NCBI GenBank assembly: GCA_902806565.1
Contig: CADCXA010000031.1
Coordinates: 2,046,001-2,110,000 of the forward strand
Length of the DNA: 64,000 nucleotides
Direction of reading: 5' to 3'
Source: Hypoxylon rubiginosum
Lineage: Eukaryota; Ascomycota; Sordariomycetes; Xylariales; Hypoxylaceae
Shown: positions 44,132 to 54,344 of the stretch, piece after piece
How positions within the stretch are numbered: the stretch's first letter is position 1
Layout: every line of letters begins with the position of its first letter
Position numbers and translations under genes: made by a program
Notes under the pieces: generated by a model
Told to the model about the DNA's origin: nothing
The model's database searches: none
The model's input: only the letters and a program-made list of their open reading frames with translations

Positions 44132-46561
44132 AGGGATTATATGGATGATAAAGGGTACCTGAACCACTTGGGAGCTCAAGTTGAATATCTTGAAAAGGAA
44201 CTTCAAAGGCAAGCAAACGAAGTAGTCCCCAGCCAAGGCAAGGAGACGAAGGGCGGTCTTATTTTCGAAACCCTCCACATGATTGAGCGAGTCAAGACTA
44301 GCGTTCCACTGGAGCAGAGTACGGAACTAAACTACAGTATGCGTTGCTTTTCAGAACACCTAGCAGGTAGGCAGATTGTATCTCAGATGGCATATTTAGA
44401 TGAACCGACGTGGCTGGTTGGACCAAACCAAGAGTTTATGTTGACGGCAAATTTTCCTATTACGGATCTTGATGGATATTTAGGACGGAAGAATAAGGCA
44501 GCCTTTGTCAAGGTCATGATCTACACTCCTCACCAACAGGTACCCGACCTCCAAAGAGCGTGCAGGGAGAAAAGAGCGCTACCTCGACCAAAGCCTAGCC
44601 AAGAGTATATTCGCCTAATATCCGAAGATATGATAGCGGCCGCAGAGGATGTCTTCAGAAGACAGCCAAAATTCGATTCCGACTTTCCAAATTTCAGCAT
44701 ATGCGAATCGATCGCCTCGCCTTACCTGTGCTGGTATTTATATCGTTCAGATGATGCTTTCGCGGGCATGCGTGCCTACTATCGGAGATATATGGAACTT
44801 CTTACGGGTGAGATGGAGAAGAGCTGCGGAGATACGTATAGAAAGATTGACTCTCAGCTCAAACGGCAAGTTGTGTCGTTTGAGACGATTCAGTTCTTAT
44901 TTAGACCGGGCGATGTGCTTCTGTCTAAAGAGGGCAGGAAACAGGAAGCATTTGTTGCCTCAGGCTGGGCGGTTCAAAGGGAGGTCCAACAGAAGCCACC
45001 TCGAAAACTTGAGGAATGGACAAGGCGAACCGGTAACGACGACGTTCAAAGGAGCTATACGTGGAATATTGATGCATGGTCCTACCAGTACGACGGCTAT
45101 TTTTACAAGGCCGAGCGCACAGAAGAGAACGGTCTTAATCTCAACCTCAATGTCTCTCACTACGAGGAAGAAGTACCCATGAGCCATCTAAATCTGCTGC
45201 CCCTCGCGTATGCTGACAAGGTGTTCGCGGAACGGCTTGCTAATAGGGGGAAGATTTTCTGGAGCTGTCGACATAAGAAACTTGTTTCGTATCAGGAAAG
45301 ACAGGACCAGTTTGATACTGGTGTAAGTAAAAAGCCCTGTCTTCTTAAATCTCATGCTTCATCTAACATTATTGCAAGACCGGTGAAAGGTTCATGGTAG
45401 ATTTTCTCACATACAGACAACTACACTCGGACTCGCCTTTCTTTACTATGAAGTACATATCAAAGAATCCTTCAAGTCGGAATTATATGGACGAAGAAAC
45501 GATGCGCAACGATAGCCCCCCTCCTGTGCCCGAAGTCTACCTATTCCCCGATACAATACCTGGTTTCAACCTACGGACCAAAAAATGGAGTATGTTTACT
45601 CCTAGAGACCCTCCTTTCCTCCTTCTCTTATCATCGACCCTCACTTACATTAATCTTAGTTGATCTGGATGTCGATCACATCCAAGGTGTGAAGTGGAAC
45701 AAGAAAGCCTTTGAACATCTTGTAATCGATCGTGAAACGAAGGAGTTGGTTCAAGCCCTCGTTACGAACCAAAGCGAAACAGATCACGACGCAGACTTAA
45801 TCGAGAGCAAAGGTAACGGCCTGATAATGCTGCTTCATGGGGGCACAGGTACAGGCAAGACCTTCACGGCAGAAACTGTCGCTGAGATGGCTGAGAAGCC
45901 TCTCTTCCGCGTTACCTGCGGCGACATCGGCACCAAGCCCGAGAATGTTGAAAAGTATCTCGAATCCGCGCTCAATCTCGGTAAGATCTGGAAATGCGTG
46001 GTGCTACTCGACGAGGCCGATGTGTTTCTCGAACAGCGCACTCTAACAGACCTCGAGCGTAATGCGCTGGTATCCGTCTTTCTGCGCGTCCTGGAGTACT
46101 ATGAGGGGATCATGATCCTGACTTCGAACCGAGTCGGGACTTTCGACGAAGCCTTCAAATCTCGCATCCAGCTCTCGCTGCACTACGAGAACCTCAAGAA
46201 GTCTCAGCGCAGGCAGATATGGAAGAACTTCCTAGACCGGCTCAGCAGCCTGCAGGAGGAGCGGGCGTCGTCATCGCGCACCGCCCAAGTGAACGGGCCG
46301 AGCAAAACGGAGGATTTTGGCATCGACTTCGAGGATATCAACGATTACCTCAAGGAGCTCTCCGACTACGAGCTTAACGGCCGCCAGATACGGAACGCGA
46401 TCACGACTGCGCGGCAGCTCGCCAAGTTCAAGAGGGAGACTATGTCGTATGCTCACCTCAAGCACGTCATAGATGTTGCAAGCAAGTTTGATACGTATCT
46501 CGGGAATCTAACTGGTTTTTCCGGTGACGATATGGCAAGAGAGAACGGGATTCGTTTGTGA
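44102..46561 (+). CDS. AAA ATPase with DUF7025-type central domain
   Basis: Exons 44102-45322, 45379-45589 and 45660-46561 give 777 aa. The introns have GTAAGT...GCAAG and GTATGT...CTTAG. Starting ATG at 44102-44104 opens MEPTWPLRNYRDYMDD...GAQVEYLEKELQRQ, a coiled coil near the start typical of this family. The central domain (about 80-330) has LDEPTWLVGPNQEFM, AAFVKVMIYTP, FSICESIASPYLCWYLYRS, ETIQFLFRPGDVLL. A second region has GERFMVDFLTYRQLH. The AAA domain starts near 480: GVKWNKKAFEHLV, Walker A MLLHGGTGTGKTFTAE near 535, Walker B VVLLDEADVFLEQR near 592, sensor ILTSNRVGTFDEAFKSRI and a C-terminal lid. Such fungal AAA proteins resemble BCS1-like/FtsH-type ATPases; substrates are unknown. 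The frame continues upstream to 44003, and joins the zinc-finger frame if one G is removed. Confidence 0.82.
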
Positions 46562-47325
46562 TTGTTACTTCCTTATAACTATCAGCTAAACATTTGGCAA
46601 AACACCTAAGAGAATAGGAGCACAGATAGGAGTAGGGGTGCGGATATTGATTCGGGCATGAAATTTGCATTCGGCGTCAGAGCTAATTTGTTACTAAAGA
46701 AAAATGAAACGTTCAGACTTTGTCATTCTCTGAAAGCCCCTATGGAATAATTCTGCTACGCATATCCTAGTCTCAAGACGTAGGCTTATACCTATACACT
46801 TAAATTAGAAGCAAGTAGACCAATAACGTAATGGGGTTATCGTCGACAACTTCATCTTAACACATAAAAACCTCAATTTCCATTCATGATACCCGGTAGG
46901 TAACAATCTAACATGCGTGCCACCTCATTCATTCTCCTCGTATTCCCTTACATGCACATACCCATACTGCCCCCTCTTCTCTCTTTTCATTTCCTTTGCC
47001 CCCTTACACTTTTATTTTCTCATCCCGATTCCCAAAGGTCGAGAAAACCGATGGCCAGGTAGATGGTTCACCGTTGAAAGAACCCTACGGGAAATTGCCT
47101 CGACAGACTCAACTCCCTCGTCCGGAAAAGCAATGTGCGCACAGAGGCCATGCATGCAGCACCGGTAGGAGTAACTAGCCGTTCCACCTAGTATATGTGT
47201 ATTCCTCTGAAAGCCCTTGAAATACACCCTTCGCGGTGCCTTCGGGGGGGCCTTGCTATAATAGGAGGTAGCACGCGAACATCAAAAGGATTCTCGCGGA
47301 GGTCGCGTAGCAGAGTTTCGTCGCG
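46562..47325. other. intergenic between convergent genes, no gene seen
   Basis: About 760 bp of AT-rich DNA with CT-rich tracts at 46920-47030. No credible gene. Confidence 0.45.
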
Positions 47326-47763
47326 CTAGGTTTGTGTGTCGTCGGCCATCTCGTCCGCAAGTTGGATTGGGTGCTCTTGCGACCACCAGGAAAACCAGTT
47401 GCCATTCTTCTCGTCAAACCCGCCTTCACGAGTGGCCCACGCATATTCGGGCAGGAGCGGAAGTAGGCATAATATGTCTTTAGCCATCCACTCTACCAGT
47501 CAGTCCGTTATATTTGGATGTTGGCACCACTTTATGAAAGCCTTGCAGTAGCGAGTCTGCTCGTACTCCGACATTGTCAGGAAGAATGTAACTCGGTCGA
47601 GCCAATAAGGGTTCCTAGCCTCGACAGTGCCATATGTTGCTGAAGCCTTAACGTTGCCTAATTGCTTCGCGAGGTTGGAAAGTTGATAGTTCTTCCGTCC
47701 ATCCTGAATTTTCTTCAGCTTAGCAAGGAAGACGGACATGTCCTGACGATTAAAATACGCCAT
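47326..47763 (-). pseudogene. GNWFxWW-family gene 1, interrupted by one stop
   Basis: Reads MAYFNRQDMSVFLAKLKKIQ... through ARNPYWLDRVTFFLTMSEYEQTRYCKAFI, then meets TGA at 47500-47502. Translation in the same frame continues without further stops through LVEWMAKDILCLLPLLPEY, FDEKNGNWFSWWSQ and LADEMADDTQT to TAG at 47326-47328. The interrupted protein would be 145 aa. It aligns with the gene at 48280-48939: PWWLGRIRLFSNLSSDHRDRYCRDFI and NRDRDGNWFSWWQ...LADEM. TGA may come from CGA by a C-to-T change. Function unknown; I know no named family with this motif. Confidence 0.6.
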
Positions 47764-48279
47764 GTCTTGATATTGTCAGGCAGATCCTTAAGCAAGATAT
47801 AGGTATTGTGGCTAAGATGGTAGCCGAGGTGGAATTAGAGATAGCCTTTTGTTGACGGAGCTAACAAGGGGAGTTGTGGATGGGTGGTGCTAACGTACAT
47901 ACCTATCTGTACCTATGTGCAGGAGATATCTAATATCTTATATAGATTCAGATTTCCATCCGAAAAACGGTCAGCGGAGCTGTACTGCCGCTAAGCTGTT
48001 ATTTCTTCGTCATTAGTCTAGCTACCAGATATTCACCGTGACGCAACCTCTGCTTTGTTACTTTACATCACAGGTTATTACGTGGATGTCAAGACTAGTG
48101 CCTCAAAGTCGTGTTTTATTCGTCACTATCGTTGATTAGGGACCTATGTAGATACTACTCATCCTCAACTTAAAAGTCCGCCGCTGCAAGAGCCTCATAG
48201 AAACCCGCCTCAATGACTTGCACCCCCTCTCGAGGAAGTATATGCGCATGCATCCTAGAAAAGAGGAGTGTATATCGCA
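47764..48279. other. intergenic, no gene seen
   Basis: Upstream of the interrupted gene 1 and downstream of its paralogue. AT-rich, with no recognised features. Confidence 0.4.
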
Positions 48280-48939
48280 TCAGGGATGATGCTCGTGACC
48301 ATGTCGGCGACGATGACCGTGTGACTGGAGATGGTCCTGTGGCTGATGATTGTCCCCGTGACTGGCGATAGTCCTGTGTGTGGAGTGAGAGCGCCGATGC
48401 GAGTAAGGGTTGTCATGTGAACGACCGCGAGAGCTGCTTTGGGGCGGCGTCACCACAATTTGAGGCAGCTCGGGTTTCAAGTAGTCGTGTTCGTGCTGAA
48501 AGTCTTTCGCATCCTGGTTTTTCATCTCCTCAAGCATCTCGTCTGCGAGTCCGATTCCGGGGCGCTGCCACCATGAAAACCAGTTTCCGTCTCTGTCCCG
48601 GTTGAAGGCTTCCGTACGAAGGGAGAGCTTGTAGTAAACTAAGCAAGGAAGCAAAGATAATGCCTCCTTGCCCTCGCTCTGTCTCGGGAACTGTGCGATA
48701 AAATCGCGACAGTAGCGGTCCCTGTGATCGGAAGATAGGTTCGAAAACAACCTTATTCGCCCTAGCCACCAGGGGAACCTGCTCCTGCTTGCTGTTTTCG
48801 CCCTAGGAAGCCCAGCTTTGGCTAACTCAGTCCAGAGTATTTCATATTGCACGTCTTTTTTCAACTCGAGGATCCCTTTAATGCTAGAAATCAGCTTGGG
48901 GAGTTCATTAAAGCTGCATCGATGTTTGTCCCGTGGCAT
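48280..48939 (-). CDS. GNWFxWW-family gene 2 with His-rich tail
   Basis: Single exon, 219 aa, function unknown. N-terminal ~60 residues are helical and basic (FNELPKLISSIKGILELKKD). Then come PWWLGRIRLFSNLSSDHRDRYCRDFI and, near residue 110, FNRDRDGNWFSWWQRPGIGLADEM, the motif shared with the two flanking genes. The C-terminal ~60 residues are rich in His, Arg, Ser and Gln (RSHDNPYSHRRSHSTHRT..., ending HRRRHGHEHHP), a tail that might bind metal or nucleic acid; this is inference from composition. No signal peptide or membrane segment. It sits in the same orientation as both relatives, so the trio probably arose by tandem duplication. Confidence 0.6.
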   Translation of the reverse strand: MPRDKHRCSFNELPKLISSIKGILELKKDVQYEILWTELAKAGLPRAKTASRSRFPWWLGRIRLFSNLSSDHRDRYCRDFIAQFPRQSEGKEALSLLPCLVYYKLSLRTEAFNRDRDGNWFSWWQRPGIGLADEMLEEMKNQDAKDFQHEHDYLKPELPQIVVTPPQSSSRGRSHDNPYSHRRSHSTHRTIASHGDNHQPQDHLQSHGHRRRHGHEHHP

Positions 48940-49803
48940 TATAAGGTAGATCCTTATACAAGTATATCGTAGTTGCTGTAATAGTGCCGAAGCTAATCGG
49001 AGGGGGTTCTTGTTTGCGAGACGAGTTTGGGAATTCCCGTACGATTCCTGGGGGTTTCCCTGAAAATGAGGTATGGTAGGGATGATGTATCTCCAAGAGG
49101 CTAAATTTATTTCCAGACTTCCACCTTATATAGATGCAAGAGAAACTTTTGCCACTGTCGAACCTGTATTTTATCGTTAAACTAACTACTAACTCATTAC
49201 GATGGAGTCTTTAGGGGTGTAGGTTTGTATCAGATTATTACGCAAATACCACGACAGGTATGTAGATAGTGGTTTAAAGTCATGTTTTCTTCCTCATTAT
49301 CGCGGCTTAGGTGTCCATCCAAACTTACTACAGCTAGATTCTAACCATTCGCAGAAAGGGGTATAAACAGGTATTCAAGCAGGTGATCAAGGTACGAATT
49401 AATGACTAAGAGTACAACTCATAATAGAAGTCATAAATGTATATCAGATGTGATTAGGACAGGTTGACGGTGGTCGTACCTGTGATATAGTCGAATCAAA
49501 TACGTCATGCGAAATTCGACACCCCAGACCCCAGTGTTCATAGGCATATGCCTCCTTTTAAGACATTCACATAAGAATTTAATAATTAGGTGTCTGACTT
49601 AGAATGACGCCGCGAAGACAATGATTATATATTATGACTGACAAGATCTAAATATTCATTCCGAAACAATCCACATCTATAAGTGCGTCCCGTCATCCCA
49701 TTCATATGCCCTTCAGACCTTCTCCCGCCAATCCTGCCCAAAGTTCTCAATCTCCTTTTTGGTCTTCCCCCCTTCTAATTCCGGTAAATTGAATGGATAC
49801 CCT
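48940..49803. other. intergenic with a possible extra exon
   Basis: Mostly AT-rich. On the minus strand 49717-49797 is open as YPFNLPELEGGKTKKEIENF...DWREKV followed by TGA at 49714-49716. It looks coding (amphipathic, polar) and directly follows the stop of gene 3 in another frame, so gene 3 may have an alternative 3' exon. No splice pair that fits the phase was found. Confidence 0.3.
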
Positions 49804-50394
49804 CTAGAGCTTCCAAGGTTGAGTATTAGATCGGTTTGGTTTGTCCGGATTCGTGCTCGCGTCAGAAGGGAGAGAAGGTGAGTTCGGTTGCGGCCGGGAG
49901 CTAGGCAGGAGCAGCTGATGGAGGAGTTTCCGATCTGCCCGGACCGTTCTCCGTGTTGCCCCGCCTTCCATACGCAGGTCTGGAGATTTGCGCATCCACC
50001 AGACGAACCAGCTGCCGTCGCGTTTCAGATTGTAATTCCCATCGTGGATGTATAGCACGAAATCAGAAATTAAAGGGAACAGCATCATGATATATTTCAT
50101 CTTCAGTTTGGTGACCTCTTCTGCCATCGATCGACGAGGAGCGGGAAGGCGCCAGTGGTAAAGATGGGACATATATTGGAGCTGGTCGAGCCTTGGTAGA
50201 GATTTGAATTGATCCTGTCGACTCAACACCCCGGGCAGCTCTTCGGATATCTGAGCAGGCGTGGGTGATAGACCAAGGAAGTTTAGTACGTTCCCTAATC
50301 TTTCGGTCTGCGCAGCGTTGTCCTTGCTCTGGAAGTGGTCTATGAGGGTAACCATTTGTATGAGTTGCTGGTCAGGCGTGAATGTCTTCGCCAT
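49804..50394 (-). CDS. GNWFxWW-family gene 3
   Basis: Single exon from the ATG at 50392-50394, 196 aa, function unknown. The frame is open for another 50 codons upstream, but MAKTFTPDQQLIQMV is the more natural start. It shares with the two genes to its left the layout of a helical N-terminus, a hydrophobic stretch (YIMMLFPLISDFVLYI) and the motif NLKRDGSWFVWWMRKS near residue 125, here with Ser for Asn and Val for Ser. The Pro/Ser-rich tail (SSRPQPNSPSLPSDAS) looks disordered. More diverged from genes 1 and 2 than they are from each other. Confidence 0.55.
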   Translation of the reverse strand: MAKTFTPDQQLIQMVTLIDHFQSKDNAAQTERLGNVLNFLGLSPTPAQISEELPGVLSRQDQFKSLPRLDQLQYMSHLYHWRLPAPRRSMAEEVTKLKMKYIMMLFPLISDFVLYIHDGNYNLKRDGSWFVWWMRKSPDLRMEGGATRRTVRADRKLLHQLLLPSSRPQPNSPSLPSDASTNPDKPNRSNTQPWKL

Positions 50395-51604
50395 GATGAA
50401 TGATGGTTGGTGAGAGTATAGGATGAAAGATAGGAGCAAAAGTGACCGTGCTGTGGCTGTTGTGTCTCGGTGAGTCCACAGTAAACTTTTGTCGAAGTTA
50501 ACGAGTAAATTTGACAGAATTATATAACAACGTAACTTATCCAAAAAAGCTGTTTTTGGGAAAGATGTCCAAGTAGATGTGGAGGGTCATGCTTTACGGA
50601 TATCCTGCCTGAATATATAAAAAATCTCAGGCGGGTGAGAGAGAGAATAACCTGTAGTTTAGTTGCCATTCCCACATCATTTCAATCGTGGATTTATGTG
50701 AGGCTCTAGTGATGATTTAGCATTATGCATTTTTATGAGTCATAGGAACTGCTCTTTTTTTTTGCTGCAGACCATGCTCCAGTCAAGGATGATATGATGA
50801 ACCCAGACTGAGAATGAGAGTGAAGAGGCTAATCAGCAACAACAATACAGGGTAACTACCTAGGTATGCAGATACCTGTACTCCGTAGCCACCGTAGAGC
50901 ATTAGTTATTATATACCATCCCTGTATCCAGAAGTGAGTGACTCTTAGTGAATGGCTCACACTAATTTGTTTTCCGCGTAATAAAGTTACCAAGGTGCAG
51001 AGGTTAGCCGTGACGTGGAAAAGATTGAATGAGATTTAATTATTCTAATAACTAAGGCTGTTCATAATACAAATTTGAAGCCACGTGTATCGGTATATCC
51101 CCGTAACCTGATACATTGGTTTAACTCCGTATGCCTTTGCTTACTACTTCTGCTGAGGATAGGGGGGAAGACTCGAACCCTTAGAAGCTACTGTGCGACT
51201 TTTAAATTTGATATACCGTGTATACTTTACTTACACGCTTTAAATTAGCTCCATGCTCTCTCGAGTGAAAAGTTGTCTGCTACCTTGCTTGACTCAGGTG
51301 TTCATCAATGGTATCCTTATGCTGAACAATCGGTGGGTGAATCAATGCACAACACATTTGACGGGGTATTTGGTCCCGTAAGAATATATTCGATTTCATG
51401 ACACCGATGTAGGTATGAATACGCTGTAATTATCATGTGTTGTTTGTTATTAACCTAGTACGAAAGGTAATTAATCCCAGTACTGTCAGTGGCCACATCT
51501 GACACAGTACACGGCTGTTATAGAAAAACTTGGGTTAGAATATACTTATCACGACTCATAGATACTTGAATTACAGTGTTAAAAGATCGGACCGATAGAA
51601 TTGG
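50395..51604. other. long intergenic region, no gene seen
   Basis: About 1.2 kb, AT-rich. A T-tract lies at 50754-50764. A tRNA-like T-arm fragment near 51163-51185 does not fold (see rejected). Confidence 0.45.
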
Positions 51605-52729
51605 CTAGTTGAGACGATGAAGAAGAGCCTCTCCTCGAAGCCACCGTTCCAAGTTCTCGGCTGTCTCTTCGTACCACGTATGCATGATGCCATCTTCAAC
51701 GTATCCCATGTGCGGCGTGATAATCAAGTTGCTTCTCCCCTGAGTCCCCCATACAGTCGACCGCCAAGGGCTATCATCTGGTAAGGGCTCCACATCGTAC
51801 ACGTCCAAGGCGGCACCTCGAATGCGTCCGTTCTCTAATGCGTCATATAATGCCGCGTCATGGATCAACGGACCCCGGGAAGTATTGACGAGCAACGCCG
51901 ACTCTTTCATCTGGTCGAGCTCCTTGGCGCCAACGATGCCGCGGGACCGCTCACTCAGCACGTAATGCAGACTCACCACGTCCGCCGTGGTAAACAGCTC
52001 ATCCTTCGCCACGGCCGCGAACGTCGGCGCGTCGGGGTCCAGGGGGCTCCCGCCGTAAGCGGGAAGCCCTACCTCCTCGGCCTTCCGGTTGGCCTTCTCC
52101 TGCGTCAGGTTCTCGCTCCAGCACACCACGCGCATGCCCCAGGCGAGGGTGCCGTTGCGCGCCACGGCGGCGCCGAGCCGGCCCAAGCCGACGACGCCGA
52201 GCGTCGTGCCCGTCAGTCCGAGCGCCAATTGCGACTGCCAAGCCTTGGCCGGCCCTTTCATCGCGGCGTCGTCGGCGGCCACGTTGCGCGCGAGCGCGAG
52301 GATCAGCGCCCACGCGTGCTGCGTCGTCGGATGGCTGCCGCCTTTCTTGATGTCCAGCCTTGGCCGCACTGGGCGGTGTGACGGCTTCCCGTCCGTCCTG
52401 CCTCTGCCGGGCGCGGCGGCGACGCTAACTCCGAGTTCCGCGGCGGCGGCCAAGTCAAACGTTTCGAATTGGGTCCCCGTCGCCAGAAGAAGCTTCAAGT
52501 TGGGAAGCTCGCGCAGCAGCTCCTTGGGGAACGGCGTGCGCTCCCGCATAGACGATATGATGGTGAAGGGCTTCAGCCGGTCGACGATCGCCTGCCGGCT
52601 GGAGTCGCTGGTCTGCGGGTGATTGAAAGCCGGGAGGCTTTCGTGGAAGGCGGTGATAGAAAGCTCGCCTGGAGATATGTGGCTGAAGTGCGGCTTGGCT
52701 ATGTCTAGATAGTCGTCAAGGATGGCCAT
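51605..52729 (-). CDS. D-2-hydroxyacid dehydrogenase (NAD-dependent)
   Basis: Predicted glyoxylate/hydroxypyruvate or phosphoglycerate-dehydrogenase-like oxidoreductase. Single exon, 374 aa from the ATG at 52727-52729 (MAILDDYLDIAKPHF), which is where this family starts; the frame is open for 50 more codons to an ATG at 52879 that would add a basic leader. The substrate lobe has LPNLKLLLATGTQFETFDLAAAAELGV. The cofactor lobe has TTLGVVGLGRLGAAVA (GxGxxG). Catalytic Arg in LLVNTSRGPLI, Glu in LDVYDVEPLP and His in IITPHMGYVED are all present. Odd point: about 25 residues (GRTDGKPSHRPVRPRLDIKKGG) between the lobes where relatives have a short loop before HPTTQHAWALI; it has no intron ends, so it is probably a real insertion. 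Confidence 0.88.
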   Translation of the reverse strand: MAILDDYLDIAKPHFSHISPGELSITAFHESLPAFNHPQTSDSSRQAIVDRLKPFTIISSMRERTPFPKELLRELPNLKLLLATGTQFETFDLAAAAELGVSVAAAPGRGRTDGKPSHRPVRPRLDIKKGGSHPTTQHAWALILALARNVAADDAAMKGPAKAWQSQLALGLTGTTLGVVGLGRLGAAVARNGTLAWGMRVVCWSENLTQEKANRKAEEVGLPAYGGSPLDPDAPTFAAVAKDELFTTADVVSLHYVLSERSRGIVGAKELDQMKESALLVNTSRGPLIHDAALYDALENGRIRGAALDVYDVEPLPDDSPWRSTVWGTQGRSNLIITPHMGYVEDGIMHTWYEETAENLERWLRGEALLHRLN

Positions 52730-53104
52730 TGACGGCCTCGCCCGAGTTGCTAGCAATTTCGTGGGGGGCATCGCGCATGGGACCTTATGCTTAATCCTTG
52801 TACGCCAACTACGATAGGGGAATCGCATCGAGGAGCCATTTTGAAGAGTAAGCAATGACTTGATCTTTGAAGCACCCATGGCATTTGAGGACTACGGTAC
52901 GCCGACAAGAATCACGGAGCTCGTGCAATTGATACACTATTTTTCTTCCGCGGGGGGGCCCAGCGGATATCGTCCAAAACCTGCGGAATGAAGTGACTTG
53001 ATCTGGCCAATGATATATCCCCAGTAATGCGCACTCGCCCCCCCATAATACAATTTACCAATCATCTACCTACCTCACACACCGCATTCTCTGCCCTCGC
53101 TATG
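52730..53104. other. intergenic, no gene seen
   Basis: Between the dehydrogenase start and the 74-bp tandem array. Contains the dehydrogenase promoter. The first part may be coding if the upstream start at 52879 is used. Confidence 0.4.
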
Positions 53105-53630
53105 GTTACCCGTGGGTCATATAACATACAGAAAGCCTTGTTCCGAACCATTTGGGTATTCTATTTGTATATGTTGAAGGTACCTGTGGGTCATATAACA
53201 TGCAGAAAGCCTTGTTCCGAACCATTTGGGTATTCTATTTGTATATGTTGAAGGTACCTGTGGGTCATATAACATGCAGAAAGCCTTGTTCCGAACCATT
53301 TGGGTATTCTATTTGTATATGTTGAAGGTACCTGTGGGTCATATAACGTGTAGAAAGCCTTGTTCCGAACCATTTGGGTATTTTATTTGTATATGTTGAA
53401 GGTACCCGTGGGTTATATAACGTGCAGAAAGCCTTGTTTTGAACCATTTAGGTATTTTATTTGTATATGTTAAAGGTACTTATAGGTTATATAACGTGTA
53501 AAAAACCTTGTTTTAAACCATTTAAATATTTTATTTATATATATTAAAAATACTTATAAGTTATATAATATATAAAAAGTTTTATTTTAAACTATTTAAG
53601 TATTTTATTTATATATATTAAAAGTATTTA
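53105..53630. repeat. 74-bp tandem repeat array, seven units, with graded RIP
   Basis: The core gtgggtcatataac recurs at 53112, 53186, 53260, 53334, 53408, 53482 and 53556, exactly 74 bp apart. Units 1-3 are nearly identical. Unit 4 has 2-3 changes, unit 5 several, unit 6 many, and unit 7 is almost pure A/T; nearly all changes are C-to-T or G-to-A. Because 74 is not a multiple of three, the overlapping short frames in it are not coding. Confidence 0.95.
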
Positions 53631-53959
53631 TAAAAAATAAATATTTTTAATATTATTTTTTATTTAATAAAATAAATTAAATATATTAAAATATTAATTA
53701 AATAAATAAATTTTATTATTATTATTTAGTTTTATAAAAAAAACTTATAAATAAATAATTATTATAAATAATAAATTAATAAAAATATATTATTTTTAAT
53801 TTTATAATAAATAAAATAAATAAAAAAATTTAATTTATTTATAATTTATATAATTTTAAAAGTTTATTTAATTTAATTAAAAATTATTTTATAATTAATT
53901 TATAAATATATATTTATTATATATTTTTTTATTATTAATAAAAATATTATAAATTAATT

Positions 53960-54172
53960 TAAAATATTTTATTAATTTTATTTTATTTTATTAATATTAA
54001 TATAATTTTATTAATTAATTAAATATTTAAAATTATTTTATATTTTTTAATGTTTTTTTTATAATTTTATTAAATTATATTAATTATTAATTTTTTTAAG
54101 TTATAATAAAATAAATAAATTAATTTTATAAAAAATTTATTAAATATATATTAAAATATAATTAATTAATTA
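53960..54172. repeat. internal direct repeat, copy A
   Basis: The order of landmarks (attaatat..ataattttattaattaattaaatatttaaaat, then attatattaattatta...aagttataataaaata, then tatattaaaatataattaattaatta) recurs in copy B at 54345-54612 in the same order and orientation. Confidence 0.6.
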
Positions 54173-54344
54173 ATATAAATATTAATATAATATAAAAAAA
54201 TATAATAAATTTAATTTTTAATTATAATTTTTATTTTAATAAATATAATATTATATAAATTTATAATATAAATTTTATAATATTTTATTATAATTTGAAA
54301 ATAAATTTAAAAATAAATTTAAAAATAAAAACTTTAAATAATAT

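Noticed and set aside
51163..51190. tRNA-like T-arm (gactcgaaccc) on the minus strand
   Set aside because: The stem bases flanking the TTCGAGT loop do not pair (AAGGG against CTTCC gives mismatches and G-T pairs), and no anticodon or acceptor stem could be drawn.
52300..52400. Possible unspliced intron in the dehydrogenase insertion
   Set aside because: No GT donor with a fitting AG acceptor and branch point spans the insert, and the frame is open throughout.
53027..53447. Overlapping 60-74 codon frames on both strands of the 74-bp array
   Set aside because: They are produced by the repeat itself: 74 bp is not a multiple of three, and each frame is the same peptide shifted by one unit.
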